Shown here piece by piece: positions 47,386-56,438 of a stretch of DNA of 64,000 nucleotides. A program made the translations under genes and the position numbers. The first letter of the stretch is position 1. Each line of letters opens with the position of its first letter. This DNA is from Roseburia sp. AM59-24XD. GTDB taxonomy: Bacteria > Bacillota > Clostridia > Lachnospirales > Lachnospiraceae. The stretch is from positions 62,001-126,000 of the forward strand of contig NZ_QUET01000001.1 of NCBI RefSeq assembly GCF_003478445.1. Direction: 5' to 3'. The notes below the pieces were generated by a model, which had not been told where the DNA came from, searched no databases, and was given only the letters and a program-made list of their open reading frames with translations.

Positions 47386-48163
47386 CGCAGCAGAGCAGGT
47401 CGTTAGACTTTCGCTTGAAGGATTTGAAGTTGCTGCAAGATTAAGTGGTTCGGCGGCGAAGAATATCGCATTGCTTTTGGTATCTGTTCTGAAGCAGGAA
47501 CAAAAGACGAAGGGTAAAGCAAGGCTTACCAATATGATTAAGTCAGGCAAGGAGCTGAAAGTCTTTTCCATTCCGCAAAAGGATTTGAAGAAGTTTACCG
47601 AACAGGCAAAACGCTATGGCGTTCTTTATTGTGTCCTCAGAGATAAGAACACAAAGGGAGAGAACGCTCCGGTAGATATTATTGCAAGAGCAGAGGACGC
47701 TTCTAAAATTCAGCGTATCGTTGAAAGATTTGAACTTGGCAAGGTGGATAAGGCTTCGATTGTCAGTGAAGCAGAGAAGGCTATCGCAGACCGTGAAGCG
47801 GTTGAGAAAGAAAAGCCGACTAAATCCAAGAGTGAAATCATTATGGAAGAAGCGGTCAGAAATCCAATGCAGAAAGAGGAGCGAGCAAACGCAAACCCCT
47901 CAGTCGCCAAAACAGACAAAAGCCCTCTGTCAAGGCAAAACTCAGAGCCGGTAGAAACGCAATCTGATAAGGGTGTTGCAAAGCCAGTGGAAAAACCATC
48001 GGTCAAAGAGAAACTTGACCGTTACAAGGCACAGGCAAAACAGCAAAAAGAAGCAGAGCGTAAAGAGCCGGAGGTTAAGAAAGGCGGCAAGAATCCGCAG
48101 CAGAAAAACGGTCAGACGGTACACCGTCAGCCGAAGAAGAAACCCAAAACAAAAGAGAGGTAA
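47369..48163 (+). CDS. PcfB-like protein (DUF3801)
   Basis: 264 residues. The DUF3801/PcfB core spans about 1-140 (GGDAAEQVVRLSLEGFEVAA, GKELKVFSIPQKDLKKFTEQA, YGVLYCVLRDK); the rest is basic, Lys/Glu/Gln-rich and disordered. PcfB of pCF10 is a relaxosome accessory protein that recruits relaxase to the VirD4 protein. ATG 47369 lies in the 3' end of the relaxase gene with AAAGGAGA upstream; an in-frame start at 47282 would overlap it by 104 bases. Confidence 0.82.
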   Translation: MNNGGDAAEQVVRLSLEGFEVAARLSGSAAKNIALLLVSVLKQEQKTKGKARLTNMIKSGKELKVFSIPQKDLKKFTEQAKRYGVLYCVLRDKNTKGENAPVDIIARAEDASKIQRIVERFELGKVDKASIVSEAEKAIADREAVEKEKPTKSKSEIIMEEAVRNPMQKEERANANPSVAKTDKSPLSRQNSEPVETQSDKGVAKPVEKPSVKEKLDRYKAQAKQQKEAERKEPEVKKGGKNPQQKNGQTVHRQPKKKPKTKER

Positions 48164-48169
48164 TTCACT

Positions 48170-49054
48170 ATGACAAATGATTTCAAACCCGCAAAGGCTG
48201 GCGGTAATCAGCCAAGATTATCCAAAGAGGAGTATGCAGAAAAGAAGCGAGCAGAAAAAGAAAAAGTCTATCAGATGATTGATGATGCTGCCCGTGAGAT
48301 TGTGAGTGACCCTGAGAAGTTCAAGAACTTTCTTGATACGCAGAGTCGAATGGACAGATATTCCGCAGCAAATGCTCTCCTTATTTACAGTCAGTATCCG
48401 CAGGCGACACAGCTTAAAGATTTTGATGATTGGGGTAAGGACAATGTGAAGATTACCAAAGGGGCAAAGAGTATTTCTATTCTTGAACCAGTGGAATACA
48501 CAAGAACAGATGGTTCTCCGGGTATTTCCTACAATGTCAAAAAGGTATTTGATGTTACGCAGACAAATGGAAGAAAAGCTCCGGCAGTATCAGCAAACCG
48601 TGACCCGAAAGCACTTATCACGGCAATGCTTGATGTATCTCCGGTGGAGGTTGCGGCAACCGATGAACTTCCGTATCCGAATATGGCAGCTTTCTATAAT
48701 AATGAAAAGCAGACCTTGTATGTGAAACGTAATGTGGGCGACAGCGTAGCAGTTGCTCAGTGTGTCGCTCAGGAACTTGGACACGCACAGCTTTCCATCA
48801 ACAGCGAAAGTTACAGCCGCAGGGATATGGGCTTTCAGGCAGTGTGTATCGGATATATGATTTGCAAGAAGTATGGCGTAGATACACAGAATTTTGCAAT
48901 TAACCGTATTCCGGAGGGACTGGCTTCCAAAGAGCCGAAAGAAATCCGTGCGGAGCTTTCCAAGACACGAAATGCAATGGCAGAAATTCACAGTCATATC
49001 TCTGATGAAATGTTCCGCAAGAAGCAGGAGCGTTCAAAGGACTATGAGAGATAA
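48170..49054 (+). CDS. ArdC-like ssDNA-binding protein with altered metallopeptidase motif
   Basis: 294 residues. The N-terminal ArdC domain (about 30-130: FLDTQSRMDRYSAANALLIYSQYP, VKITKGAKSISILEP) binds single-stranded DNA in relatives and protects incoming DNA. The second half has the metallopeptidase-like segment CVAQELGHAQLS, but the first His of HExxH is Gln here, so zinc protease activity is doubtful. Its role would be anti-restriction during transfer (inference). The product ends SKDYER, and DUF3846 and the repaired helicase have similar YER ends. Confidence 0.78.
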   Translation: MTNDFKPAKAGGNQPRLSKEEYAEKKRAEKEKVYQMIDDAAREIVSDPEKFKNFLDTQSRMDRYSAANALLIYSQYPQATQLKDFDDWGKDNVKITKGAKSISILEPVEYTRTDGSPGISYNVKKVFDVTQTNGRKAPAVSANRDPKALITAMLDVSPVEVAATDELPYPNMAAFYNNEKQTLYVKRNVGDSVAVAQCVAQELGHAQLSINSESYSRRDMGFQAVCIGYMICKKYGVDTQNFAINRIPEGLASKEPKEIRAELSKTRNAMAEIHSHISDEMFRKKQERSKDYER

Positions 49055-49066
49055 CGGAGGGCAGAT

Positions 49067-49270
49067 ATGGAAAAAGAAAAACTCTACCACATTGCTTTGG
49101 ACGATTATGAACACGGTGTTGTCATTCGCTCCTTAAACGATGAGAAAACAAAGTTGATGGAGGAAGGCAAGTCCGCAGACGCAGTAGACGACCTGCTTGT
49201 AAAAGTCGGAAATGCCCCATTGAAAAAGTTCAAAGTGATTGAAAGGAAACGCTCAGATGAAGCGAGATAA
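49067..49270 (+). CDS. Small conserved element protein, paralogue of the one at 28698
   Basis: 67 residues, GGAGGG before the ATG. YHIALDDYEHGVVIRSLNDEK ... GKSADAVDDLLVKV ... LKKFKVIERK matches the 59-residue protein at 28698 in order and spacing. Function unknown. Overlaps the VirD4 gene by 14 bases. Confidence 0.65.
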   Translation: MEKEKLYHIALDDYEHGVVIRSLNDEKTKLMEEGKSADAVDDLLVKVGNAPLKKFKVIERKRSDEAR

Positions 49271-51065
49271 TGACAGGCAGACTGCCATTATTTTATCCAT
49301 TGTCGGTATCGTTCCGGTTATATGGCTGTCACTTCTGATTGCACCTTCCATAAGCGGAGGATTGCCGGAGATAGCAGCCAATCTTGCGACACTTTTTGAT
49401 AATCCATTTTCCATAAAATTATGTGGGGACAGCTTAAAAACTGTCCTCATTTTGCTTTTATGCTATGGAATGGGTATCGGGATTTACTTTTCGACAAGAA
49501 AGAATTACCGCAGACGAGAAGAACACGGTTCTGCCAAATGGGGCAATGTCAGAGCCATTGATAAAAAGTACCGACAAAAGCCACTATCAGAAAATAAGCT
49601 GATGACTCAGAATGTGTGCATTGGACTTAATGCCAAGAAGCACAGACGAAATCTGAATACGCTTGTGTGCGGTGGCTCCGGTGCAGGTAAGACAAGATTT
49701 TATGCAAAGCCTAATATTATGAATGCTGCAAGAAACAGCTATGTGATATTAGACCCGAAAGGGGAAATCCTGCGAGATACGGGACATCTTCTTGAGAAGA
49801 AAGGTTACGAAGTGCGTGTGCTTGATTTGATTTCAATGGAGAAAAGCCATTGTTACAATCCTTTTGTTTATTTGCAGAATGACAATGATGTGCAGAAGCT
49901 CGTAACCAATCTTTTTAAGAGTACCACTCCGAAAGGTTCACAGAGCAATGACCCATTTTGGGATACGGCAGCGTCAATGCTTCTGCTTGCACTTGTATTT
50001 TATCTGCATTATGAAGCACCGCCGGAAGAACAGAATTTTGCGATGGTAATGGAAATGCTCAGAGCCGGGGCGATTGAGGACGAGGACGACCCAAGTCCTT
50101 CTCCGCTTGATAATCTGTTTTCGGATTTGATGATAGATAATCCTGACCACATTGCTTTGAAGTATTACCACTCTTATCATTCCGGTTCTTCCAAAACATT
50201 AAAATCCATACAGATAACCCTTGCAGCAAGGCTTGAAAAGTTTAACTTGGAAAGTCTTGCTGCTCTTACTTCTGCCGATGAACTGGATTTGCAGTCACTC
50301 GGAGAGAAAAAGGTGGCACTGTTTGCACTGATACCGGATAACGACTCCAGTTTCAACTTCTTGGTATCCATTCTTTACACACAGCTCTTTCAGCAGTTGT
50401 TTTATGCAGCCGACCATATCCACGGCGGTTGTCTGCCGATGCCTGTTCATTTTATGATGGACGAATTTGCCAATGTTTCACTGCCGGACGATTTCGACAA
50501 GATACTGTCGGTTATGCGTTCCCGTGGGGTATCGGTAAGCATCATCTTACAGAACTTGGCACAGCTTAAAGCCTTGTTTGAAAAACAGTGGGAGAGCATT
50601 GTGGGTAACTGCGATGAATTTCTTTACCTCGGTGGAAATGAGCAGTCAACCCATAAATATGTGTCGGAGCTGTTAGGCAAGGAAACCATTGATACCAACA
50701 CGTTCGGAAAGAGTACTGGAAGAAGCGGTAACTATTCCACCAACTATCAGATTAGCGGCAGAGAGTTACTTACCCCTGATGAGGTGCGTATGCTCGATAA
50801 TCAGTACGCTATTTTATTTATCCGTGGGGAAAGACCCATTATGGATTTCAAATATGACATTATGAAACACCCGAATGTGGCACTTACCACAGACGGAAAG
50901 GCAAGTCCTTATAAGCACGGAGAAGTTACAAAAGATATTGCTTCGATTGCCATTTGGGATATTGACCCTGCAACACTTCCTGAAAAGGAAATGGAAGAAA
51001 CGAACTGGGAACTTCTTTCCGATGAGGAGATGGAAGCTCTGTTTATAAACAATCAAACAAATTAA
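49257..51065 (+). CDS. virD4: VirD4/TraG-type coupling protein
   Basis: 602-residue type IV coupling ATPase that hands the relaxase-DNA complex to the secretion channel. Two N-terminal membrane helices (about 10-30 and 62-82), RREEHGSAKWGN motif, Walker A GGSGAGKT at 139-146, YVILDPKGE, Walker B FMMDEFANV with Asp402-Glu403, and the downstream motifs VSIILQNLAQLKALF and LGGNEQSTHKYVSELLGKE. I chose ATG 49257 (MKRDNDRQ), with AAAGGA about 9 bases upstream, over 49239. Confidence 0.93.
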   Translation: MKRDNDRQTAIILSIVGIVPVIWLSLLIAPSISGGLPEIAANLATLFDNPFSIKLCGDSLKTVLILLLCYGMGIGIYFSTRKNYRRREEHGSAKWGNVRAIDKKYRQKPLSENKLMTQNVCIGLNAKKHRRNLNTLVCGGSGAGKTRFYAKPNIMNAARNSYVILDPKGEILRDTGHLLEKKGYEVRVLDLISMEKSHCYNPFVYLQNDNDVQKLVTNLFKSTTPKGSQSNDPFWDTAASMLLLALVFYLHYEAPPEEQNFAMVMEMLRAGAIEDEDDPSPSPLDNLFSDLMIDNPDHIALKYYHSYHSGSSKTLKSIQITLAARLEKFNLESLAALTSADELDLQSLGEKKVALFALIPDNDSSFNFLVSILYTQLFQQLFYAADHIHGGCLPMPVHFMMDEFANVSLPDDFDKILSVMRSRGVSVSIILQNLAQLKALFEKQWESIVGNCDEFLYLGGNEQSTHKYVSELLGKETIDTNTFGKSTGRSGNYSTNYQISGRELLTPDEVRMLDNQYAILFIRGERPIMDFKYDIMKHPNVALTTDGKASPYKHGEVTKDIASIAIWDIDPATLPEKEMEETNWELLSDEEMEALFINNQTN

Positions 51066-51084
51066 ATTTTGGAGGTATTCAACT

Positions 51085-51447
51085 ATGACTATTTTTAAGA
51101 AAAAAGCAACTGACACTCAGGAAACAAAGAAACTGCCTATGACCGGAAAGGTCAAGAAAGGCTTCCGTGCTTACTGCACAATGGTTATTGTCGGTGCGTT
51201 GGCACTTGGAATGACAACGACTGCATTTGCAGCGAATGACCCGCTTACCGTAGTCAACAATCTGTCTGACTTTATCTTCGGACTTATCCGTGCCATCGGT
51301 ATGATTTTGCTTGGCTTTGGTATCGTGCAGGTCGGTCTTTCGCTCAAATCTCACGACCCTTCTCAGAGAGCCAATGGATTCCTGACTCTTGCAGGTGGTG
51401 TCATTATCACTTTTGCGAAAGAAATCCTTACTCTTATCACAGGCTAA
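51085..51447 (+). CDS. VirB2/TrbC-like pilin-type small protein
   Basis: 120 residues. A cationic N-terminal part, then a long signal-like segment (GFRAYCTMVIVGALALGMTT to AFAAND), followed by two hydrophobic helices (about 60-82 and 92-118). The layout fits a VirB2/TrbC-type channel or pilin protein. It lies directly between coupling protein and VirB6 genes, the usual place. TTTGGAGG precedes the ATG. Confidence 0.65.
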   Translation: MTIFKKKATDTQETKKLPMTGKVKKGFRAYCTMVIVGALALGMTTTAFAANDPLTVVNNLSDFIFGLIRAIGMILLGFGIVQVGLSLKSHDPSQRANGFLTLAGGVIITFAKEILTLITG

Positions 51448-51470
51448 GATAAGAGTTACACAGTTATCGA

Positions 51471-51497
51471 GGGGTGTGCCAAGTTACGGGACACCCC
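51471..51497 (+). other. Hairpin between pilin-like and virB6 genes
   Basis: GGGGTGT (51471-51477) pairs with ACACCCC (51491-51497), loop 13 bases, then TTAATT. A weak terminator or RNA-stabilising stem that would leave more pilin-like mRNA than downstream mRNA. Confidence 0.4.
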
Positions 51498-51520
51498 TTA
51501 ATTGTAAGGAGGTGCTTTGA

Positions 51521-52357
51521 ATGAGTGATAACTGGGTAGTTCAAAATCTTGAAAATGCCCTTGAAACTTGGAATGAAAAACTGTCGGAAATATGGGCACT
51601 CATCACAACTACACCGCAGAACTTTAAGGGCGGGAATATCTGGAATGTTATTGTTGACATCAACGGTGCAGTTCAGGCTATCGGGCTTGCCTTACTTGTA
51701 TTGTTTTTTGTGATAGGTATGGTAAAGACCTGCGGAAGTTTTACAGATGTGAAGAAACCAGAACACGCACTGAAACTCTTTGTTCGTTTTGCACTGGCGA
51801 AAGGTGTTATCACATACGGAATGGAGCTTATGCTTGCATTATTTAATATCGTGCAGGGGACAATTTCAACCATTATGAATGCTGCCGGATTTGGAACTCC
51901 GGAACAGACGACCTTGCCCGCAGAGATGGTAACGACCATAGAGGATTGCGGATTTTTCGAGAGTATTCCATTGTGGGCGGTAACGCTTATCGGAGGATTA
52001 TTTATCACGGTGCTGTCGTTCATTCTGATAATGACGGTGTACGGAAGATTTTTTAAGTTGTATATGTACACAGCACTTGCACCGATACCGCTTTCCACAT
52101 TTGCAGGAGAACCGACACAGAATGTCGGCAAGAGTTTTATCAAGAGCTATTGTGCAGTTCTGCTTGAAGGGGCAGTCATTGTACTTGCTTGTATTATTTT
52201 CTCCGTATTTGCTTCATCGCCGCCAGTGGTTAATCCTGACGCAGCAGCAGTTACGCAGGTGTGGGCATATATCGGGGAATTGGTATTTAATATGCTCGTT
52301 CTTGTCGGTGCGGTAAAGATGTCTGACCGTATTATCCGAGAAATGATGGGACTTTAA
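51521..52357 (+). CDS. VirB6/TrbL-like channel protein
   Basis: 278-residue polytopic membrane protein with about five to six hydrophobic segments (near 45-70, 88-112, 150-178, 210-235, 245-268). GGNIWNVIVDINGAVQAIG and ALAPIPLSTFAGE are typical of Firmicutes VirB6-like subunits, which form the inner-membrane channel of the secretion system. AAGGAGGTG upstream of the ATG. Confidence 0.82.
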   Translation: MSDNWVVQNLENALETWNEKLSEIWALITTTPQNFKGGNIWNVIVDINGAVQAIGLALLVLFFVIGMVKTCGSFTDVKKPEHALKLFVRFALAKGVITYGMELMLALFNIVQGTISTIMNAAGFGTPEQTTLPAEMVTTIEDCGFFESIPLWAVTLIGGLFITVLSFILIMTVYGRFFKLYMYTALAPIPLSTFAGEPTQNVGKSFIKSYCAVLLEGAVIVLACIIFSVFASSPPVVNPDAAAVTQVWAYIGELVFNMLVLVGAVKMSDRIIREMMGL

Positions 52358-52371
52358 GGAGAGATTTTGAG

Positions 52372-52509
52372 ATGAACCAAAGAAATTGTAAGAAATGTGT
52401 TTACTATGGCGGTAAACGGAAGGGCAAAGTCTTTTGCCTGAATGATAAATGCGGGAGGGAGAACGACCGAAACCGCAGGAAAGGAAACAGATATGGAAGT
52501 AAAAATTAA
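52372..52509 (+). CDS. Small four-cysteine protein
   Basis: 45 residues: NCKKCVYYGG and FCLNDKCGREN give two Cys pairs (CxxC and CxxxxC), suggesting one zinc site, followed by a very basic tail (DRNRRKGNRYGSKN). ATG 52372 follows AAGGAGAG. It overlaps the PrgI gene by 17 bases. No known function. Confidence 0.55.
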   Translation: MNQRNCKKCVYYGGKRKGKVFCLNDKCGRENDRNRRKGNRYGSKN

Positions 52510-52861
52510 CCGTGAAATCAGAAATTATACAGAGTCAATGTTTTTTGGACTGTCGCTCAGACAGTTCATTTTTTCTGTTCTTGCTTGTGGCGTTGCGGTA
52601 GGACTGTATTTCTTGCTCAGACCGTATGTTGGCACGGAAACCGTATCGTGGGTGTGCATTTTGGGTGCTGCTCCGTTTGCGGCACTTGGTTTTGTGAAGT
52701 ACAACGGTATGACCGCAGAAAAAGCAATCTATGCGTGGATAAAGTCGGAGTTTTTAATGCCGAAGAAGCTGGTGTTTCATTCTACCAATGTGTATTACGA
52801 ACTGATGAAGTCAAGCATTGAACAGAAGCAGAAAGACCATTTCCGAGAATCTAAAACATAA
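52493..52861 (+). CDS. PrgI-family (VirB3-like) conjugation protein
   Basis: 122 residues. VKINREIRNYTESMFFGLSL start, two hydrophobic helices (about 26-45 and 52-70), then KYNGMTAEKAIYAWIKSEFL, typical of PrgI proteins that act with VirB4 in the channel. ATG 52493 lies in the preceding small gene with AAAGGAAA upstream. In relatives virB4 follows directly; here a nucleotidyltransferase gene intervenes. Confidence 0.8.
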   Translation: MEVKINREIRNYTESMFFGLSLRQFIFSVLACGVAVGLYFLLRPYVGTETVSWVCILGAAPFAALGFVKYNGMTAEKAIYAWIKSEFLMPKKLVFHSTNVYYELMKSSIEQKQKDHFRESKT

Positions 52862-52877
52862 AATGAGATTTAAGCTA

Positions 52878-52906
52878 TTGACAGACAAGTGCTTTCTGAA
52901 TATACT
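52878..52906 (+). promoter_or_regulatory. Promoter of the nucleotidyltransferase gene
   Basis: TTGACA (52878-52883), 17-base spacer, TATACT (52901-52906), inside the secretion operon and 58 bases before the nucleotidyltransferase ATG. Confidence 0.75.
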
Positions 52907-52963
52907 ATAATGATTTAGCATTTGACTAGATGGGCGGCTTGGGAAGAAAGGAGAAATGTTAAT

Positions 52964-53614
52964 ATGTATAAGTATGTGGAAGACAAACAGTTTCTGAGCC
53001 GTATGCGTTCGTTATGTGGAGAAATAATGCAAGACCTTTGTCATACGCTTAAAGAAGAATATGATATTGGTGCTTCATTCTATCTCGTGGGTAGTGGTGC
53101 AAGAAACCTGATATTACAAAATGCTAATCGACCGATTGATTTGGATTATAATCTTGAAATTACAAGAATAGATGATTGGGAAGATTGCAAAGAAATCAAA
53201 GAATGTGTCAGAAAGGCTTTCAATATTGTTCTTAGAGAATATGGGTGGAGCGACTGCCAAGATTCTACCTCATCTTTGACAACGGAAAAGCGGCACTTTA
53301 ATCAGGGGAATAGTACAGAGTTTTCAATGGATATTTGTATTGTTTGCGAGGATACAGACGGGAACTATCATCGCCTTATTCACGATAAGCGACGTTTTCC
53401 AAACAGATATTTCTGGAATCAAGCACCTAATTCAAGAAACATTAGAGAGAAAGCGAAGTATATCAAAGAAAAAGGAAAATGGACATTAGTTAGAGAGCAG
53501 TATCTGAGAATAAAAAATCAGTATTTAACTTCCAACGACTACAACCATTCCTCTTTCATTTGCTATATTGAAGCAGTCAATAATGTATATAATTCAAGAA
53601 AGCACTGGAACTAA
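52964..53614 (+). CDS. Nucleotidyltransferase-fold protein inserted in the secretion operon
   Basis: 216 residues. YLVGSGARNLILQNANRPID followed by LDYNLEI has the G-S...DxD pattern of the nucleotidyltransferase fold, and SMDICIVCED may supply the third acidic residue. Similar proteins include minimal nucleotidyltransferases, toxin-like AbiEii relatives and antibiotic nucleotidyltransferases, none clearly matched. It has its own promoter and terminator, splits prgI from virB4, and is more AT-rich than its neighbours, so it looks like later cargo. ATG 52964 with AAAGGAG upstream. Confidence 0.65.
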   Translation: MYKYVEDKQFLSRMRSLCGEIMQDLCHTLKEEYDIGASFYLVGSGARNLILQNANRPIDLDYNLEITRIDDWEDCKEIKECVRKAFNIVLREYGWSDCQDSTSSLTTEKRHFNQGNSTEFSMDICIVCEDTDGNYHRLIHDKRRFPNRYFWNQAPNSRNIREKAKYIKEKGKWTLVREQYLRIKNQYLTSNDYNHSSFICYIEAVNNVYNSRKHWN

Positions 53615-53632
53615 ATAAAACCAATTTGATGT

Positions 53633-53664
53633 ATCGTCACTATAATCAGTGGCGATATTTTTTT
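53633..53664 (+). terminator. Intrinsic terminator after the nucleotidyltransferase gene
   Basis: ATCGTCACT (53633-53641) pairs with AGTGGCGAT (53648-53656, one G-U), then ATTTTTTT. Confidence 0.8.
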
Positions 53665-53687
53665 CCAAAAGGAGGTCATGAGTTTTT

Positions 53688-56017
53688 ATGATTAAGACTC
53701 TTACGAACCTGTTTAAGCAGGATAAAGAAAAATTTGTTGTACCGAAAGGGGTGCAGGACGTGATTCCCGTGGCAGCTATCTTTGATGATGGCATTTTCAA
53801 AGTGGGAAAGGATAAATATTCAAAGACCTACCGCTTTACGGATATTAACTATGCAGTGGCAAGCCGTGAGGATAAGGAAGCGATGTTCCTTGAATATTCT
53901 GAACTTCTGAACTCTCTTGATAGTGGTGCAACGACAAAAATCACAATCAATAATCGTCGGCTCAACAGACTGGATTTTGAGCAGACAATCCTTATTCCGA
54001 CAACCGGAGATAATCTGGACGAGTATCGAGAAGAATACAACAAAATGCTTCTGGATAAGGCAACGGGTGCAAACTCTATTGTTCAGGATAAGTATATTAC
54101 CATTTCCATCAATAAAAAGAATGTGGAGGACGCAAGAACTTATTTTGCCCGTGTCGGTGCAGATTTGATTGCTCACTTCGGCAGGCTTGGAAGTAAGTGC
54201 GTGGAACTGGAAACAGACGAAAGACTTCGTATTTTCCACGATTTTTATCGTGTGGGAGAGGAAAGCTCTTTCCACTTTGATATTAAGGAAACAAGAAAAA
54301 AGGGACACGATTTTAAGGATTATATCTGCCCCGACACAATGGAATTTGAAAAGGACTATTTCAAGATGGGAAACCGTTATGGAAGAGTCCTTTTTCTTCG
54401 TGAATATGCGTCCTATATCAAGGACAGTATGGTAGCGGAACTTACTGATATGAACAGAAATCTGATGATGTCCATTGATATTGTTCCCGTTCCGACTGAT
54501 GAAGCAGTAAAGGAAGCAGAGAACCGTCTGCTTGGGGTGGAAACCAATATTACAAACTGGCAGCGTAGGCAGAATGCCAATAATAACTTCTCTGCAACTG
54601 TTCCGTATGATATGGAGCAGCAGAAGAAAGAAATGAAAGAGTTCCTCGATGACCTTACGACCCGTGACCAGAGAATGATGTTCGCTGTTATCACGATGGT
54701 TATTACAGCAGACAGTAAGGAACAGCTTGAGAATGATACGGAAGCATTGCTTACCACAGCAAGAAAACATCTTTGCCAGTTTGCAACACTGAGATTTCAG
54801 CAGGTAGATGGACTCAACACGGTAATGCCATTTGGTACAAGAAAGATTGATGCGTTCAGAACACTTACAACAGAGAGCCTTTCGGTATTTATCCCATTCA
54901 GGGTGCAGGATATTTTCCACGAGAACGGTATCTATTACGGTCAGAATGTTATCAGCAAAAATATGATTATCGCAGACCGTAAGCAGCTTTTGAATGGTAA
55001 CTCCTTTATTCTCGGTGTATCTGGTGGCGGTAAGTCATTTGCGGCAAAGGGAGAAATCATCAATCAGGTGCTTTCTTCAGACGCAGATATTATCATCATC
55101 GACCTGAGCGAGAGTATTCACAGCTTGTCAATGCAATGGGTGGAGAGGTAATCAATATTTCTGCTACTTCCGACAATCACATCAATGCAATGGATATGAA
55201 TAAGGATTACGGCGACGGTGCAAACCCTGTCATTTTGAAATCCGAGTTTATTATGTCCCTTTGTGAACAGCTTATCGGAGGAACAAATCTCGGAGCGAAG
55301 CAGAAGTCTATCATTGACCGTTGCACGGCAAGCGTGTATCGCAGTTATCAGCAGAATGACTATCAGGGACATATACCGACCTTGCAGGATTTCAGGGCAG
55401 AACTTTTGCAGCAGGACGAACCGGAAGCAAAGGAACTGGCACTTGCCATTGAACTTTTCACACACGGTTCTCTGAATACCTTTGCAAAGCAGACGAATGT
55501 GGATACCAATAATCGCCTTATCTGCTATGACATTCTTGATTTGGGTAAACAGCTTATGCCGATTGGTATGCTTGTTGTCCTTGACTCTATCCTGAACCGT
55601 ATCACACAGAACCGTGCAAAGGGTAAGAACACCTTTATCTTCATTGATGAGATTTATCTTCTGTTCCAGCACGAATACTCTGCAAACTTCCTCTTTACCT
55701 TGTGGAAGCGTGTGAGAAAATACGGTGCATACGCAAGTGGAATCACTCAGAATGTCGATGACCTTTTGCAGAGCCACACAGCGAGAACAATGCTTGCAAA
55801 CTCAGAGTTCATCATTATGCTGAATCAGGCTTCCACAGACAGGCTTGAGCTTGCAAAACTTCTGAATATTTCTGACCTCCAGATGTCCTATATCACGAAT
55901 GTGGAAGCAGGACACGGACTTATCAAGGTGGGAAGTTCGCTTGTACCGTTTGCAAACAAATTCCCTAAGAACACGAAACTTTATAAACTGATGACAACCA
56001 AACCAGGCGAAGCATAA
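53688..56017 (+). pseudogene. virB4: VirB4/TraE-type secretion ATPase, frameshifted
   Basis: Energises the conjugation channel. The first part (to 55103) carries the N-terminal domain and Walker A GVSGGGKS at 443-450. The second part (55104-56017) carries AMGGEVINISATSDNHINAMD, Walker B FIFIDEIYLLFQ and the arginine-finger region (GITQNVDDLLQSH). They are in different frames: after IIIID at about 55101 the sequence reads GACCTGAGCG; one more C gives DPEREYSQLVNAMGGEV, the family sequence. About 776 residues when repaired. Unrepaired, the first frame ends at 55151. Sequencing error or loss of function is open. Confidence 0.88.
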
Positions 56018-56030
56018 GGAGGGATTTACA

Positions 56031-56432
56031 ATGTCTAAAATTCAATTTCGCAATGCTGCACACAGAGATTTTGTATTGGAAAATCTGGATAAGTGCAAAG
56101 TCAACGACTGCTATCACAGAGCATTTTTCTATGTGATGGGTATTTCAGAAGAAACGAGAATGAACATCGGAAAGATGTTTGATTTTAAGAGGGACTGCAT
56201 CATACCGGAAGGTATGCACGGCGGTTGGCAGACAAGTGGCACAGTCAAGGTCTGCCACCTTGCCTTTAATCTCTGGAATGGATTTACGGAAGAAGGCAGG
56301 GAAAATCTCTATACACCGGAGGAACTGTTCTGTTGTGGATATGCTCCGTATTTCATGGAGGGTATCAAGTTGAGGTATCCGGAGTATTGCAGAGATTTGA
56401 CTCCACCTAAGAGAAACGATATGGAAAGGTAA
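56031..56432 (+). CDS. DUF6075-like conserved ICE protein
   Basis: 133 residues. Features: IQFRNAAHRDFVLENLDKCK, YHRAFFYVMGISEETR, HGGWQTSGTVKVCHLAFNLWNGF and a late CCGYAPYFMEGI. Resembles the DUF6075 family of small ICE/phage proteins; function unknown. Starts 13 bases after virB4 with GGAGGG upstream, and precedes the sortase gene by six bases. Confidence 0.6.
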   Translation: MSKIQFRNAAHRDFVLENLDKCKVNDCYHRAFFYVMGISEETRMNIGKMFDFKRDCIIPEGMHGGWQTSGTVKVCHLAFNLWNGFTEEGRENLYTPEELFCCGYAPYFMEGIKLRYPEYCRDLTPPKRNDMER

Positions 56433-56438
56433 GAGAAA

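Noticed and set aside
53820..54920. 366-codon minus-strand frame over virB4
   Set aside because: No family features or ribosome site; antisense of a well-supported VirB4 sequence.
7859..55103. A single sequence motif (GGGCAG) as the cause of the missing bases
   Set aside because: Several intact GGGCAG sites exist in the window (for example near 37600, 46905 and 35790), so the loss is not motif-wide.
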